From NCBI RefSeq assembly GCF_002440635.1, contig NZ_DJUW01000017.1, forward strand, positions 1-64,000: a stretch of 64,000 nucleotides of DNA. Reading direction: 5' to 3'. Position 1 is the first letter of the stretch; the number at the start of each line of letters is the position of its first letter. The position numbers and the translations under genes are program-made. Shown here piece after piece: positions 43,607-52,737 of the stretch. The DNA is from Novosphingobium sp. UBA6272 (GTDB lineage: Bacteria > Pseudomonadota > Alphaproteobacteria > Sphingomonadales > Sphingomonadaceae). The notes below the pieces were generated by a model. That model ran no database searches. It saw nothing but the letters and a program-made list of their open reading frames with translations, and was not told where the DNA came from.

Positions 43607-45204
43607 GCGCACCAGTCCTTTCCACCTCCCTCAACCCCGACGATCCGCAGGCCCAGGCCCGCGCCGCGCACAACCGCGCGCTGGCGCAGGATCTGCGCGC
43701 GCGGGTGGCCGAGGCGGCGCTGGGCGGGAACGAGAAATCGCGAGAGCGGCATACCAGCCGGGGCAAGCTGCTCCCGCGCGAACGCGTCGAGCGGCTACTC
43801 GATCCGGGTTCGCCCTTGCTGGAGATCGGGCAGCTGGCGGCGGACGGCGTCTATGGCGAGGATATCCCCGGCGCCGGGATAATCACCGCGATCGGGCGGG
43901 TGTCGGGCCGGCAATGCATGATCGTTGCCAACGACGCGACGGTGAAGGGCGGCACTTACTATCCGCTGACGGTCAAGAAGCACCTGCGCGCGCAGGAGAT
44001 TGCCGAGCAGAACCACCTGCCCTGCATCTACCTGGTCGACAGCGGCGGGGCCAACCTGCCGCACCAGAGCGAGGTCTTCCCCGACCGCGACCACTTTGGC
44101 CGGATCTTCTTCAACCAGGCGCAGATGAGCGCCAAAGGCATCCCCCAGATCGCCTGCGTGATGGGCAGCTGCACCGCCGGCGGGGCCTATGTCCCGGCGA
44201 TGAGCGACGAGACGGTGATCGTGCGCAACCAGGGCACGATCTTTCTGGCCGGGCCTCCGCTGGTCAAGGCCGCGACCGGTGAGGAAATCAGCGCCGAGGA
44301 CCTGGGCGGCGGCGATCTGCACGCCCGCAAGTCCGGCGTGGTCGATCACCTCGCCGAGAATGACGAGCATGCGCTGACCATTGTCCGCGACATCATCAGC
44401 CACCTTGGCCCGCGCCACGATCACGGCTTGCCGCTGAAGGAACCGCGCGCACCGAAGTATGATGCGGAAGAGCTTTACGCCATCGTCCCCGACGATGTCC
44501 GCGCGCCCTACGATGTCCACGAAGTGATCGCCCGGCTGGTCGACGGCAGCGAATTCCACGAGTTCAAGGCGCATTACGGCTCGACGCTGGTCTGCGGCTT
44601 TGCCCACATCTGGGGCATGCCGGTGGCGGTGCTCGCCAACAACGGCGTGCTGTTCAGCGAGTCTGCGGTCAAGGGCGCGCACTTCATCGAGCTCGCCTGC
44701 CAGCGCAAGATCCCGCTACTGTTCCTCCAGAACATTTCGGGCTTCATGGTCGGCGGCAAGTATGAGGCCGAGGGGATCGCCAAGCACGGCGCCAAGCTGG
44801 TCACCGCGGTCGCCACCGCGACAGTGCCCAAGCTGACCGTGCTGATCGGCGGCTCTTTCGGTGCGGGCAATTACGGCATGTGCGGCCGCGCCTATAGCCC
44901 GCGCTTCCTGTTCACCTGGCCCAATGCCCGCATCTCGGTGATGGGCGGAGAGCAGGCCGCATCGGTGCTCGCAACGGTCCACCGCGATGCCGAAAGCTGG
45001 ACGGCGGAACAGGCCGAAGCGTTCATGGCTCCGATCCGCCAGAAGTACGAAGACGAAGGCAACCCCTACCACGCCACCGCGAGGCTGTGGGACGACGGGG
45101 TGATCGACCCGGCGCAGACGCGCGATGTGCTGGCGCTGGCGCTGGCGGCGGCGCTGGAAGCGCCGATACCCCAACGGCCAGCTTTCGGGGTGTTCCGGAT
45201 GTAG
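43603..45204 (+). CDS. Methylcrotonyl-CoA carboxylase, beta subunit
   Basis: Carboxyltransferase subunit that moves CO2 from biotin to 3-methylcrotonyl-CoA in leucine catabolism, 533 residues (family about 535). N-terminal and C-terminal crotonase-like lobes: YLVDSGGANLPHQSEVFPDRDHFGRIFFNQ and IPLLFLQNISGFMVGGKYEAEGIAKHGAK, typical of MccB rather than propionyl-CoA carboxylase. ATG 43603. The biotin-carrying alpha subunit, enoyl-CoA hydratase and lyase of the pathway are not in this window, so they must lie elsewhere. Confidence 0.9.
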   Translation: MSAPVLSTSLNPDDPQAQARAAHNRALAQDLRARVAEAALGGNEKSRERHTSRGKLLPRERVERLLDPGSPLLEIGQLAADGVYGEDIPGAGIITAIGRVSGRQCMIVANDATVKGGTYYPLTVKKHLRAQEIAEQNHLPCIYLVDSGGANLPHQSEVFPDRDHFGRIFFNQAQMSAKGIPQIACVMGSCTAGGAYVPAMSDETVIVRNQGTIFLAGPPLVKAATGEEISAEDLGGGDLHARKSGVVDHLAENDEHALTIVRDIISHLGPRHDHGLPLKEPRAPKYDAEELYAIVPDDVRAPYDVHEVIARLVDGSEFHEFKAHYGSTLVCGFAHIWGMPVAVLANNGVLFSESAVKGAHFIELACQRKIPLLFLQNISGFMVGGKYEAEGIAKHGAKLVTAVATATVPKLTVLIGGSFGAGNYGMCGRAYSPRFLFTWPNARISVMGGEQAASVLATVHRDAESWTAEQAEAFMAPIRQKYEDEGNPYHATARLWDDGVIDPAQTRDVLALALAAALEAPIPQRPAFGVFRM

Positions 45205-45259
45205 CTAGATTTCGTCCCGGCGTTGCCCCAAGGTGCGCAGGAATGGGAGAGGCAAGCCA

Positions 45260-45883
45260 ATGCAGCAAGAGGGGCGAGCGCCTTCAATTTCATCGCGCCT
45301 GGTGCGCTGGGTGATCCTGAAGATCTACAACTGGAAGGGTTGGAAGCTGGAAGGCAGCCTGCCCGAAACGCGCAAGTTCGTGATCGCCGGGGCGCCGCAC
45401 ACATCCAACTGGGACTTCGTGTTTTTCACCGGGGCGACCAATGCGATGGGGATCAGGCCCAACTTCATGGGCAAGCACACCCTGTTCACCTGGCCGATCA
45501 AGCGCTTTATGGAAGACATGGGCGGGATCCCCGTCGACCGTTCGAAACGGGCCAACTATGTCGAGCAGGTTGCCGCCGAATTTGCCCGGCGCGACGAACT
45601 GGCGCTGGTCGTGGCCGCCGAGGGCACCCGCAAGACCGACGGTTCATGGAAATCGGGATTCTATCATATCGCCAAGGCCGCCGGGGTGCCGATCGTGCCG
45701 ACCTGGGTCTGCAACAAGGACAAGCGGCTGGGGTTTGGTCCGGCGATCTGGCCGAGTGGCGATTATGCCGCTGACCTGGCCCGGATCGCCGCCTATTTCC
45801 GCTCGATCCTGCCCGATGAGCCACGTTTCAAGGTACTCGAAGCCCAGGCACAACGCTTGCTGAAGGAACAGTCCGATGCTTGA
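45260..45883 (+). CDS. PlsC-type 1-acylglycerol-3-phosphate acyltransferase family
   Basis: A 207-residue acyltransferase: the HX4D motif is in GAPHTSNWDFVFF, the phosphate-binding loop equivalent is VAAEGTRKTDGSWKSGFYHIA and later PIVPTWV. It differs from true PlsC (EGTR is kept), and resembles small lysophospholipid acyltransferases used in lipid remodelling. ATG 45260 follows GGGAGAGGCAAG. Overlaps the next gene by 8 bp. Confidence 0.85.
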   Translation: MQQEGRAPSISSRLVRWVILKIYNWKGWKLEGSLPETRKFVIAGAPHTSNWDFVFFTGATNAMGIRPNFMGKHTLFTWPIKRFMEDMGGIPVDRSKRANYVEQVAAEFARRDELALVVAAEGTRKTDGSWKSGFYHIAKAAGVPIVPTWVCNKDKRLGFGPAIWPSGDYAADLARIAAYFRSILPDEPRFKVLEAQAQRLLKEQSDA

Positions 45884-46691
45884 AGCCCTTGCCCTCAATG
45901 CCGCGATCCTGATCGCCACGGTGCTGCTGCTCTGGATGATCTCGGTCCGGATCAACGATGTCTCGTTCATAGATTCGTTCTGGGGTGCCGGGATGGGGCT
46001 GGTGGCGGTGATCAGCTGGCTGCAGATCAGACCCTCGCCCGAGCCGCTGGCGACGCTGATCATGGTGATGACCGCGGCCTGGGGCTTTCGCCTCGGCATC
46101 TACCTGCTGCGCCGCTGGCGGCGCGAGGGCGAGGACCAGCGCTATGTCCGGATCCTGCGTAAGGACCGCGAGGCCGGGCGCTTTGCCTGGGCCGCGCTGA
46201 CCAAGATCTGGCTGGGCCAGGCCTTCCTGCTGTTCCTGGTGTCGAGCCCGGCGCAGGTCGGGATCCTGGCCAGCGGCAAGAGCGCGCCGAATCTGACCCT
46301 CGCCTGGGCCGGACTGGCGGTCTATCTGGTCGGGATCTTCTTTGAATGGGTGGGTGACTGGCAACTCGCCCGGTTCAAGGGCAACAAGGCCAACGAAGGC
46401 AAGATCCTCGACACCGGTCTGTGGCGCTATACCCGCCACCCCAACTATTTCGGCGATTGCGCCGCCTGGTGGGGGATCTGGCTGTGCTGCGCGGCGGTCG
46501 GCTGGACCTATGCGCTGCTGACCCTGCCCGGGCCGCTGTTCCTGACCTTCACACTGACCAAGTGGTCAGGCGCGGCGCTGCTCGAAGCGGGGATGAAGAA
46601 AAAGCGCGGCGACAAGTATGCGGAATATATCGCCCGCACCTCGTCATTCATTCCCTGGCCGCCCAAAAGACCTAGCCGCCAACCCGCTTGA
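45876..46691 (+). CDS. DUF1295 membrane protein (steroid 5-alpha-reductase-like)
   Basis: A 271-residue protein with six or seven helices and the DUF1295 signature TGLWRYTRHPNYFGDCAAWWGIWL. Related to steroid 5-alpha-reductases and ICMT-like NADPH/SAM enzymes; the substrate in bacteria is unknown. Overlap with the acyltransferase gene points to a lipid-related unit. The 3' end overlaps the convergent nucleotidase by 20 bp. Confidence 0.9.
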   Translation: MLEALALNAAILIATVLLLWMISVRINDVSFIDSFWGAGMGLVAVISWLQIRPSPEPLATLIMVMTAAWGFRLGIYLLRRWRREGEDQRYVRILRKDREAGRFAWAALTKIWLGQAFLLFLVSSPAQVGILASGKSAPNLTLAWAGLAVYLVGIFFEWVGDWQLARFKGNKANEGKILDTGLWRYTRHPNYFGDCAAWWGIWLCCAAVGWTYALLTLPGPLFLTFTLTKWSGAALLEAGMKKKRGDKYAEYIARTSSFIPWPPKRPSRQPA

Positions 46692-48459
46692 CCCGGTCCT
46701 CGCCCGGTACGGCGCGCGGCGGGACCGCCTTGAGCCAGGCTTCGAGCGCGTCGATATCGGGCATGCCGACTACCGCGTCGCGCTGACGGGTGAACAGGCT
46801 GAAGGTATCGCCTCCACCAGCCAGGAAGCTGTTGGTGGTGACCCGATAAGTAGCCGCCGGATCAATCGCCTGGCCATTGAACGTCATCGCGACGATGCGG
46901 TCGCCAACCGGGCGACTGAGGTCGATCGTATAGGAGAAGCCCGCCGAAGGGCTCAGCACCTGATGTGGCCCGCTGGCATCGAACCCCTGTTCAAGCACGG
47001 CCTTCAGCTCCGCTCCGGTCAGCGACTGGGTGATCAGCGTGTTGTTGAACGGCTGGGCGGCATAGATAGACCCGAAGGTCACTGTGCCGTCCGCTTCGGG
47101 TACGATCGGCTTGCGGATCCCGAACGGGTTCATGAAGGCGATCTGGGCACCCGCCCCCAATGTCGCGCCAAGCTGCGCATCGGCGATCAGGTTGCCTTCG
47201 GGGCCGCCCTGGTTAGGGAAACCGGCAGAGGGCGCGCGGTCAACCGGGCCGGCCAGCTTGCCGACCGGGCGCAGGGAATAGGCCTTGGCCGCCTCGCTGT
47301 ATTTGCCGACATATTCCGCCACATCGGGCCGTGCGGCAAAGCGCGGCAGGTCCTTGGCCTCGTCCACGAAACCGCGCGGCGACTGGTAGGGATCGCTTTG
47401 CACGATCACATTGCGCGCGCGCTTGGCGACGACCCGGCCGGCCACCGGATCGATTTCCAGCGTGATATCGGTCACCAGCTGGCCATAGACCCCGGCGCTG
47501 GTCAGCAGGATCGGCTGCTTCGGGTTAATCGCACCGTAATCGCAGACATAGGACCAGTGCGTGTGACCCGAGACCACGACGTCCACACCCGGATTCAGCC
47601 GGTCGAGGATACCCTTGATCGGCCCGGTCAGTTTTTCACAGCCCGACGGATCGGGCGTGCCCGCAGTAAAGCCGCCTTCGTGGATCATGACAACCACGGC
47701 ATCGGCCCCGGCGGCGCGCAGGCGCGGCACTTCGGCATTAATCGCTTCGGCTTCGTCGCCAAAGTTGAAGCCTTTTATCCCGTCGGGGGAGACCAGACTG
47801 GGCGTGTCTTTGAGGGTCAAGCCGATAAAGCCGACCTTCACCGCTTGGCGGCCCTTGCCAAAGGTCTTGATCGCGGTCGCGGGGAACAGTGAGGTGCCGT
47901 CGGCGCGCCGGGTGCTGGCGGCGAGATAGCGGAACCGCGCCCCCTTGAACTGTTCGACCTGGCAGGGCTTGCGCGCGGTATGTTGGGCGCAGCCGCCGTT
48001 CTGCTTGCGCAGCAGTTCGTCGGTGCCGTTGTCGAATTCGTGGTTGCCGACCGCATTGAAATCGAGCCCAATCCGGTTGAGCACCCCGATTGTCGGCTCA
48101 TCGAGGAACAGCGACGAGGTGATCTGCGAGGCCCCGATCAGGTCGCCGGCGGCAACCGTCGCCGAATTGGGATACTTCGCCCGGATTGAATCGACCGCAC
48201 TTGCCAGGAACGCCGCGCCGCCGGCTGGAACCGGGCGCACCCCATCGGCCTCTCCAGGGGCAGGGACCAGCACTGCGGTTCTGGGCGGCTCCAGCGCGCC
48301 GTGGAAATCATTGAGGGCGATGATTCCCACTGTGACCGGCGCGGCGCCGCCGGAAGCCGATTTGAACCCGCCCGGCTGGGCACAGGCTGCCAGCAGAGGC
48401 AACACGGCCATGGGGACGAGGCGGGCGAATCGTGCGGTGCGCTGGGTCGGTCGAAGCAT
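46672..48459 (-). CDS. 5'-nucleotidase/UshA-type metallophosphatase lipoprotein
   Basis: A 595-residue protein with lipoprotein signal (VLPLLAAC lipobox). The metallophosphatase domain has VGIIALNDFHGALEP, GNHEFDNGTDE and VSGHTHWSY metal-binding motifs. A C-terminal nucleotidase domain follows (FMNPFGIRKP, TYRVTTNSFLAGGGDTF). It would release phosphate from nucleotides in the periplasm. ATG 48459; GTG 48468 is an alternative. Divergent from a TetR regulator with a shared palindromic site. Confidence 0.9.
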   Translation of the reverse strand: MLRPTQRTARFARLVPMAVLPLLAACAQPGGFKSASGGAAPVTVGIIALNDFHGALEPPRTAVLVPAPGEADGVRPVPAGGAAFLASAVDSIRAKYPNSATVAAGDLIGASQITSSLFLDEPTIGVLNRIGLDFNAVGNHEFDNGTDELLRKQNGGCAQHTARKPCQVEQFKGARFRYLAASTRRADGTSLFPATAIKTFGKGRQAVKVGFIGLTLKDTPSLVSPDGIKGFNFGDEAEAINAEVPRLRAAGADAVVVMIHEGGFTAGTPDPSGCEKLTGPIKGILDRLNPGVDVVVSGHTHWSYVCDYGAINPKQPILLTSAGVYGQLVTDITLEIDPVAGRVVAKRARNVIVQSDPYQSPRGFVDEAKDLPRFAARPDVAEYVGKYSEAAKAYSLRPVGKLAGPVDRAPSAGFPNQGGPEGNLIADAQLGATLGAGAQIAFMNPFGIRKPIVPEADGTVTFGSIYAAQPFNNTLITQSLTGAELKAVLEQGFDASGPHQVLSPSAGFSYTIDLSRPVGDRIVAMTFNGQAIDPAATYRVTTNSFLAGGGDTFSLFTRQRDAVVGMPDIDALEAWLKAVPPRAVPGEDRVKRVGG

Positions 48460-48499
48460 GGCAGACACCTAGCCGATGGGTCGTGCTCCGCAAGAGTGG

Positions 48500-48519
48500 C
48501 GTATTATTAAGATAATACG
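48500..48519. promoter_or_regulatory. Palindromic operator between nucleotidase and TetR gene
   Basis: CGTATTAT-TAAG-ATAATACG, a perfect 8-bp inverted repeat with a 4-bp centre, 61 bp before the TetR start and 41 bp before the nucleotidase start. AT-rich in a GC-rich region. The adjacent TetR-type repressor is the natural candidate to bind it. Confidence 0.7.
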
Positions 48520-48579
48520 GTTTCTTGAAAATTTCACGGATGCATTTATATGATGCCGAAACACCCTGGGGAGTTCAGC

Positions 48580-49215
48580 ATGGCCCGTCCGCAATCCGAT
48601 ATCGACGCGGGACGCCAGCAATTGGTCGAACTGGCGATCGCGCTGATCGAAGAGCGCGGATCGAGCGCCATGACCATGAGCGAGATCGCCGCCCGCGCCG
48701 GAATGTCGCCGGCCAGCTTCTATCGCTATTTCGAAAGCAAGGAGGCCCTGATCGAAGCGGTAGCGGCCCACTGGTTCCAGCCCAAGGTGGCAATCATGGA
48801 AGAGGTCGTTTCCAGTGATTTGCCGGCCCGCCGCAAGATGTTCGAATTCTTTGCCCGCCGTTTCGCGCTGATGCAGGCCGAGTGGGAACGCGATCCGCTG
48901 GCCTTCGCCACCTATGCCGAACTGGGCAGCGAGAACTTTGAACTGGTCCGATCCTATATCGATCTGGGCGATCACTATCTGGCCGAAATCATCGGTGAGG
49001 CCATGGCCGAAGGCCATTTTGCGGGGCTCGAAATTGACGAGGCGCTCAGCCTGATCAATCAGATGGTCAACGTTTACGTCAACATCGGGGCAATGGCCTA
49101 CCTGATGCCCAAGCTCAGCACCGACAAGCTGGCACGGATCATCGATGCCGTGTTCGACGGGCTTTTCGCTACGGATCGCGGGGCCAAGGCGATCAGCGGG
49201 CTGAGAGCTGCCTGA
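48580..49215 (+). CDS. TetR-family transcriptional regulator
   Basis: A 211-residue regulator: N-terminal HTH (LVELAIALIEERGSSAMTMSEIAARAGMSPASFYRYFESKEALIEAVA), then an all-helical ligand-binding domain. ATG 48580 follows GGGGAG; the ATG at 48550 is in frame but lacks a ribosome site. Next to the palindrome at 48500-48519 and upstream of a thioesterase; it may control itself, the thioesterase and/or the nucleotidase. Confidence 0.9.
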   Translation: MARPQSDIDAGRQQLVELAIALIEERGSSAMTMSEIAARAGMSPASFYRYFESKEALIEAVAAHWFQPKVAIMEEVVSSDLPARRKMFEFFARRFALMQAEWERDPLAFATYAELGSENFELVRSYIDLGDHYLAEIIGEAMAEGHFAGLEIDEALSLINQMVNVYVNIGAMAYLMPKLSTDKLARIIDAVFDGLFATDRGAKAISGLRAA

Positions 49216-49278
49216 AATTCCTGTCCTTTCGGCGCAGTCTGCTGGTCAGGTCGAACCGAAACTGCTATTTACAGCGAT

Positions 49279-49689
49279 GTGAATACTCCGCTTCCCCATT
49301 TCTTCCCGATCGGGATCGATCCCGCCGACATCGATTTCATGGGTCATGTCAACAACGCGTCCTACCTCAAATGGGTGCAGGATGCGGTGATAGACCATTG
49401 GCGTAGCCTGGCCCCGACCGAAGCGGTGGCGGCGCACCTGTGGGTCGCGCTGAAGCACGAGATTACCTATCGCCGCCCGACTTTTCTGGGTGACGAGGTG
49501 ATTGCCACGGTCCTGCTCGAGAAGGTCCAGGGCGCGCGCGCCTTTTACGAAACGGTGATCCGCCGCGGCGAGGAAGTGCTGGCCGAAGTCAAATCGAGCT
49601 GGTGCTGCGTCGATGCCGAAACCCTGCGCCCGGCGCGGCTGGCCCGCGACGTTATCGCCCGCTTTTTCCCGGAGCCGGTGACGGAATAG
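49279..49689 (+). CDS. 4-hydroxybenzoyl-CoA-type (hot-dog) acyl-CoA thioesterase
   Basis: A 136-residue hot-dog protein: DPADIDFMGHVNNASYLKWVQDAVIDHW (the D/N-rich catalytic helix of YbgC/4HBT proteins), KHEITYRRPTFLGDEV. Hydrolyses acyl-CoA thioesters; specificity unknown. GTG start at 49279. 63 bp after the TetR gene in the same direction. Confidence 0.87.
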   Translation: MNTPLPHFFPIGIDPADIDFMGHVNNASYLKWVQDAVIDHWRSLAPTEAVAAHLWVALKHEITYRRPTFLGDEVIATVLLEKVQGARAFYETVIRRGEEVLAEVKSSWCCVDAETLRPARLARDVIARFFPEPVTE

Positions 49690-49694
49690 ATTTG

Positions 49695-50087
49695 CTATAA
49701 CGCCGCCCAGATCAGAACGATGCCCGCCGTGATAGATATTGGGCTGATCAACCATCGCACTGTCCAAGCCGGAATGCGCTGCGACGCGGCCATGGCAAAG
49801 GCATGATGACGCGCGCGCGGTACGGCGAGGATAGCCAAAGCACTGACAGCCAGAAAGCAGCCGACAACGAAGAATTCAGTTGGCGCCTTGCTAGCGGGTG
49901 CATGGACTACCGTTGCAAGACCGATCAGCCCGCGAGGCACCAACTCAGCCAAATTGATCGGCCAAGTGCTGCCCATCCTGGATAAGTACTGCAGTGCACG
50001 AGCCGGCGATGCGGCGCAAAGCAGACCTACCAGCGCTAACCACAATCCCGCGAAACAAACCCCCAGCAGCGCCAAGATCGCGACCAT
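49695..50087 (-). CDS. Hypothetical membrane protein
   Basis: A 130-residue protein with about four hydrophobic segments; family not recognised. Lies 24 bp downstream of gyrB on the same strand and converges with the thioesterase gene. Codon use looks less biased than in the neighbours, so it may be fast evolving or acquired. Confidence 0.65.
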   Translation of the reverse strand: MVAILALLGVCFAGLWLALVGLLCAASPARALQYLSRMGSTWPINLAELVPRGLIGLATVVHAPASKAPTEFFVVGCFLAVSALAILAVPRARHHAFAMAASQRIPAWTVRWLISPISITAGIVLIWAAL

Positions 50088-50111
50088 CGCCCGCTCTGCC
50101 CGCGCCTGATT

Positions 50112-52631
50112 CTAAACGTCGAGGTTGGCGACGTTGAGCGCGTTTTCCTGGATGAAGTCACGGCGGGGCTCGACCACGTCGCCCATCAGGCGGGTGAAGA
50201 TCTCGTCGGTGACGTCGGCATCCTCGACCTTGACCTGCAGCAACGAGCGGACGTCGGGATCGAGCGTGGTTTCCCACAATTGCTCGGCGTTCATTTCACC
50301 CAGCCCCTTGTAACGCTGGATCGCCAGACCCTTGCGCCCCGCGGCCAGCACCGCATCGAGCAGCGCGGTCGGTCCGCCGATCGCCCCATCGGCGCTGAGC
50401 GCCCGGGCCGGTGCGGCCTCGGCATCGTCTTCGCCGGTTTCGCTCTCGACCACTTCCTCGGCCGCTGCCGAGGCGCGGACCAGGCGAGCGGTGCCGGTGT
50501 AGGAATCGGCCTGTTCGGCGGCCAGCCGGGCCAACTTGCGGGCCTCGGCGCTGGTCAGGAAGCCGGTCTCGATCCGGCGCACGTCGGTGACCCCGCGCCA
50601 GACCCGGTCAAACCGGACCGTTCCATCGTCCTCGATCTGGGCGCTCCAGCGCGCTTCGGGATCGCTCAGCGCCATCCGCGAGGCAGCGAGTTCGAGCCGG
50701 GTCAGCAGTTCGGCCTTCGAAAGGTCCTGTTCCAGCGCTCCGACCAGAGCCATGGCTTCGACCACGGCGGGTTCATAGCGGCGGCTGACAAAGGCCATCA
50801 GCGAACGCATCCGCATCGCGTGTTCAACCATCGCTTCGAGGTCCTGCCCGCTGCGCGCGCCGCGCGCGGTTTCAAGCACCCGCCCGGCGAGGCCCGCTTC
50901 GACCAGATAGCGATCAAGCGCGGCATTGTCTTTCAGGTAGACCTCGCTGCGGCCCTTGCTGACCTTGTAAAGCGGCGGCTGGGCGATGAACAGGTGACCG
51001 GCCTTGATGATCTCCGGCATCTGGCGGTGGAAGAAGGTGAGCAGCAGCGTGCGGATATGCGCGCCGTCGACGTCGGCGTCGGTCATGATCACGATCTTGT
51101 GATAGCGCAGCTTTTCGAGGTTGAACTCGTCACGCAGCCCCGTGCCCATCGCCTGGATCAGGGTGCCGACTTCCTTCGACGAGATGATCCGGTCAAACCG
51201 CGCGCGCTCTACGTTGAGGATCTTGCCGCGCAGCGGCAGGATCGCCTGGATCTTGCGGTCACGACCCTGCTTGGCCGAGCCGCCGGCGGAGTCACCTTCG
51301 ACCAAGAACAGTTCGCACAGCGCCGGATCGCGTTCCTGGCAATCGGCCAGCTTGCCGGGCAGGCTGGCGATATCCATCGCCCCCTTGCGCCGGGTCAGTT
51401 CGCGGGCACGGCGCGCGGCTTCGCGGGCGGCGGCGGCGTCGATGATCTTGCCAACGACCTGCTTGGCATAGGCCGGGTTCTCTTCCAGCCATTCGCTCAT
51501 CTTGTCGGCCATCAGGCTTTCGAGCGGCTGGCGCACTTCAGATGAGACCAGCTTGTCCTTGGTCTGCGACGAGAACTTGGGATCGGGCAGCTTGACCGAG
51601 ACGATCGCGGTCAGCCCCTCGCGCATGTCCTCGCCGGTCAGCGAAACCTTTTCCTTCTTCATCAGCCCGGACTTTTCCGCATAGCTGTTGAGCGTGCGGG
51701 TCAGCGCGGCGCGGAATGCGGCAAGGTGCGTGCCGCCATCGCGCTGCGGGATGTTGTTGGTGAAGCAGAGGACGTTTTCGTAGTACGAATCGTTCCATTC
51801 CAGCGCCACGTCGATCCCGATCCCGTCGCGTTCGGACGAAATCGCGATCGGATCGGGCAGCAGCGCCTGCTTGTTGCGATCGAGCCATTTCACGAAGGCC
51901 GCGATCCCGCCCTCGTAGTAGAGGTCGTGCTCCTTGACCTCTTCATGGCGCTTGTCGCGTAGCAGAATTCGCACGCCGGAGTTGAGGAAGGCCAGCTCGC
52001 GGTAGCGGTGCTCCAGCTTTTCGAAGTCGAACTCGGTCACATTCTTGAAGGTTTCGGTGCTGGCGAGGAAGGTGACGCGGGTCCCCTTCTTGCCCGCCGG
52101 TGCCGGACCGACCACGCGCAGCGATTCAACCGCATCGCCGTGGGCGAACTTCATCCAGTGCTCTTCACCGTCGCGCCAGATCGTCAGTTCGAGCCATTCC
52201 GACAGCGCATTGACCACCGAGACGCCGACCCCGTGAAGCCCGCCGGACACCTTGTAGGCGTTGTCGTCCGAAGTGTTCTCGAACTTCCCGCCGGCGTGGA
52301 GCTGGGTCATGATCACCTCGGCGGCCGAGACGCCCTCTTCCTGGTGGATCCCGGTCGGGATCCCGCGCCCGTTGTCTTCCACCGAAACCGAACCATCGGG
52401 GTTGAGCTCGATCAGCACCAGGTCGCAGTGGCCGGCCAGCGCCTCGTCGATCGCATTATCCGAAACCTCGAACACCATATGGTGCAGGCCCGAACCGTCG
52501 TCGGTATCGCCGATGTACATGCCGGGGCGTTTGCGGACCGCATCGAGGCCCTTGAGAACCTTGATCTGGTCGGCGCCATAGGCGTTGGCGTTGGGGACGT
52601 TTTCGTTCGTGGATTCAGGGTTGTCGCTCAT
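50112..52631 (-). CDS. gyrB: DNA gyrase subunit B
   Basis: ATPase subunit of gyrase, 839 residues. GHKL ATP site: FEVSDNAIDEALAGHCD, NGRGIPTGIH, GGLHGVGVSVVNALSEWL. Toprim domain: LVEGDSAGGSAKQGRDRKIQAILPLRGKILNVE and IMTDADVDGAHIRTLLLTFF; the long C-terminal region and the ending GEMNAEQLWETT...RDFIQENALNVANL are typical of GyrB rather than ParE. ATG 52631 is chosen; upstream extension of the frame is not conserved. Confidence 0.98.
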   Translation of the reverse strand: MSDNPESTNENVPNANAYGADQIKVLKGLDAVRKRPGMYIGDTDDGSGLHHMVFEVSDNAIDEALAGHCDLVLIELNPDGSVSVEDNGRGIPTGIHQEEGVSAAEVIMTQLHAGGKFENTSDDNAYKVSGGLHGVGVSVVNALSEWLELTIWRDGEEHWMKFAHGDAVESLRVVGPAPAGKKGTRVTFLASTETFKNVTEFDFEKLEHRYRELAFLNSGVRILLRDKRHEEVKEHDLYYEGGIAAFVKWLDRNKQALLPDPIAISSERDGIGIDVALEWNDSYYENVLCFTNNIPQRDGGTHLAAFRAALTRTLNSYAEKSGLMKKEKVSLTGEDMREGLTAIVSVKLPDPKFSSQTKDKLVSSEVRQPLESLMADKMSEWLEENPAYAKQVVGKIIDAAAAREAARRARELTRRKGAMDIASLPGKLADCQERDPALCELFLVEGDSAGGSAKQGRDRKIQAILPLRGKILNVERARFDRIISSKEVGTLIQAMGTGLRDEFNLEKLRYHKIVIMTDADVDGAHIRTLLLTFFHRQMPEIIKAGHLFIAQPPLYKVSKGRSEVYLKDNAALDRYLVEAGLAGRVLETARGARSGQDLEAMVEHAMRMRSLMAFVSRRYEPAVVEAMALVGALEQDLSKAELLTRLELAASRMALSDPEARWSAQIEDDGTVRFDRVWRGVTDVRRIETGFLTSAEARKLARLAAEQADSYTGTARLVRASAAAEEVVESETGEDDAEAAPARALSADGAIGGPTALLDAVLAAGRKGLAIQRYKGLGEMNAEQLWETTLDPDVRSLLQVKVEDADVTDEIFTRLMGDVVEPRRDFIQENALNVANLDV

Positions 52632-52737
52632 GCCCAGTATATAGGCATTGTCGGGCCGTTTCGGAACCCTGAATGCCCCCTTCCATCCACAGGGAAATCC
52701 TGCTTGATTGCGCGCAATCACGACAGGGAGAACCCGG

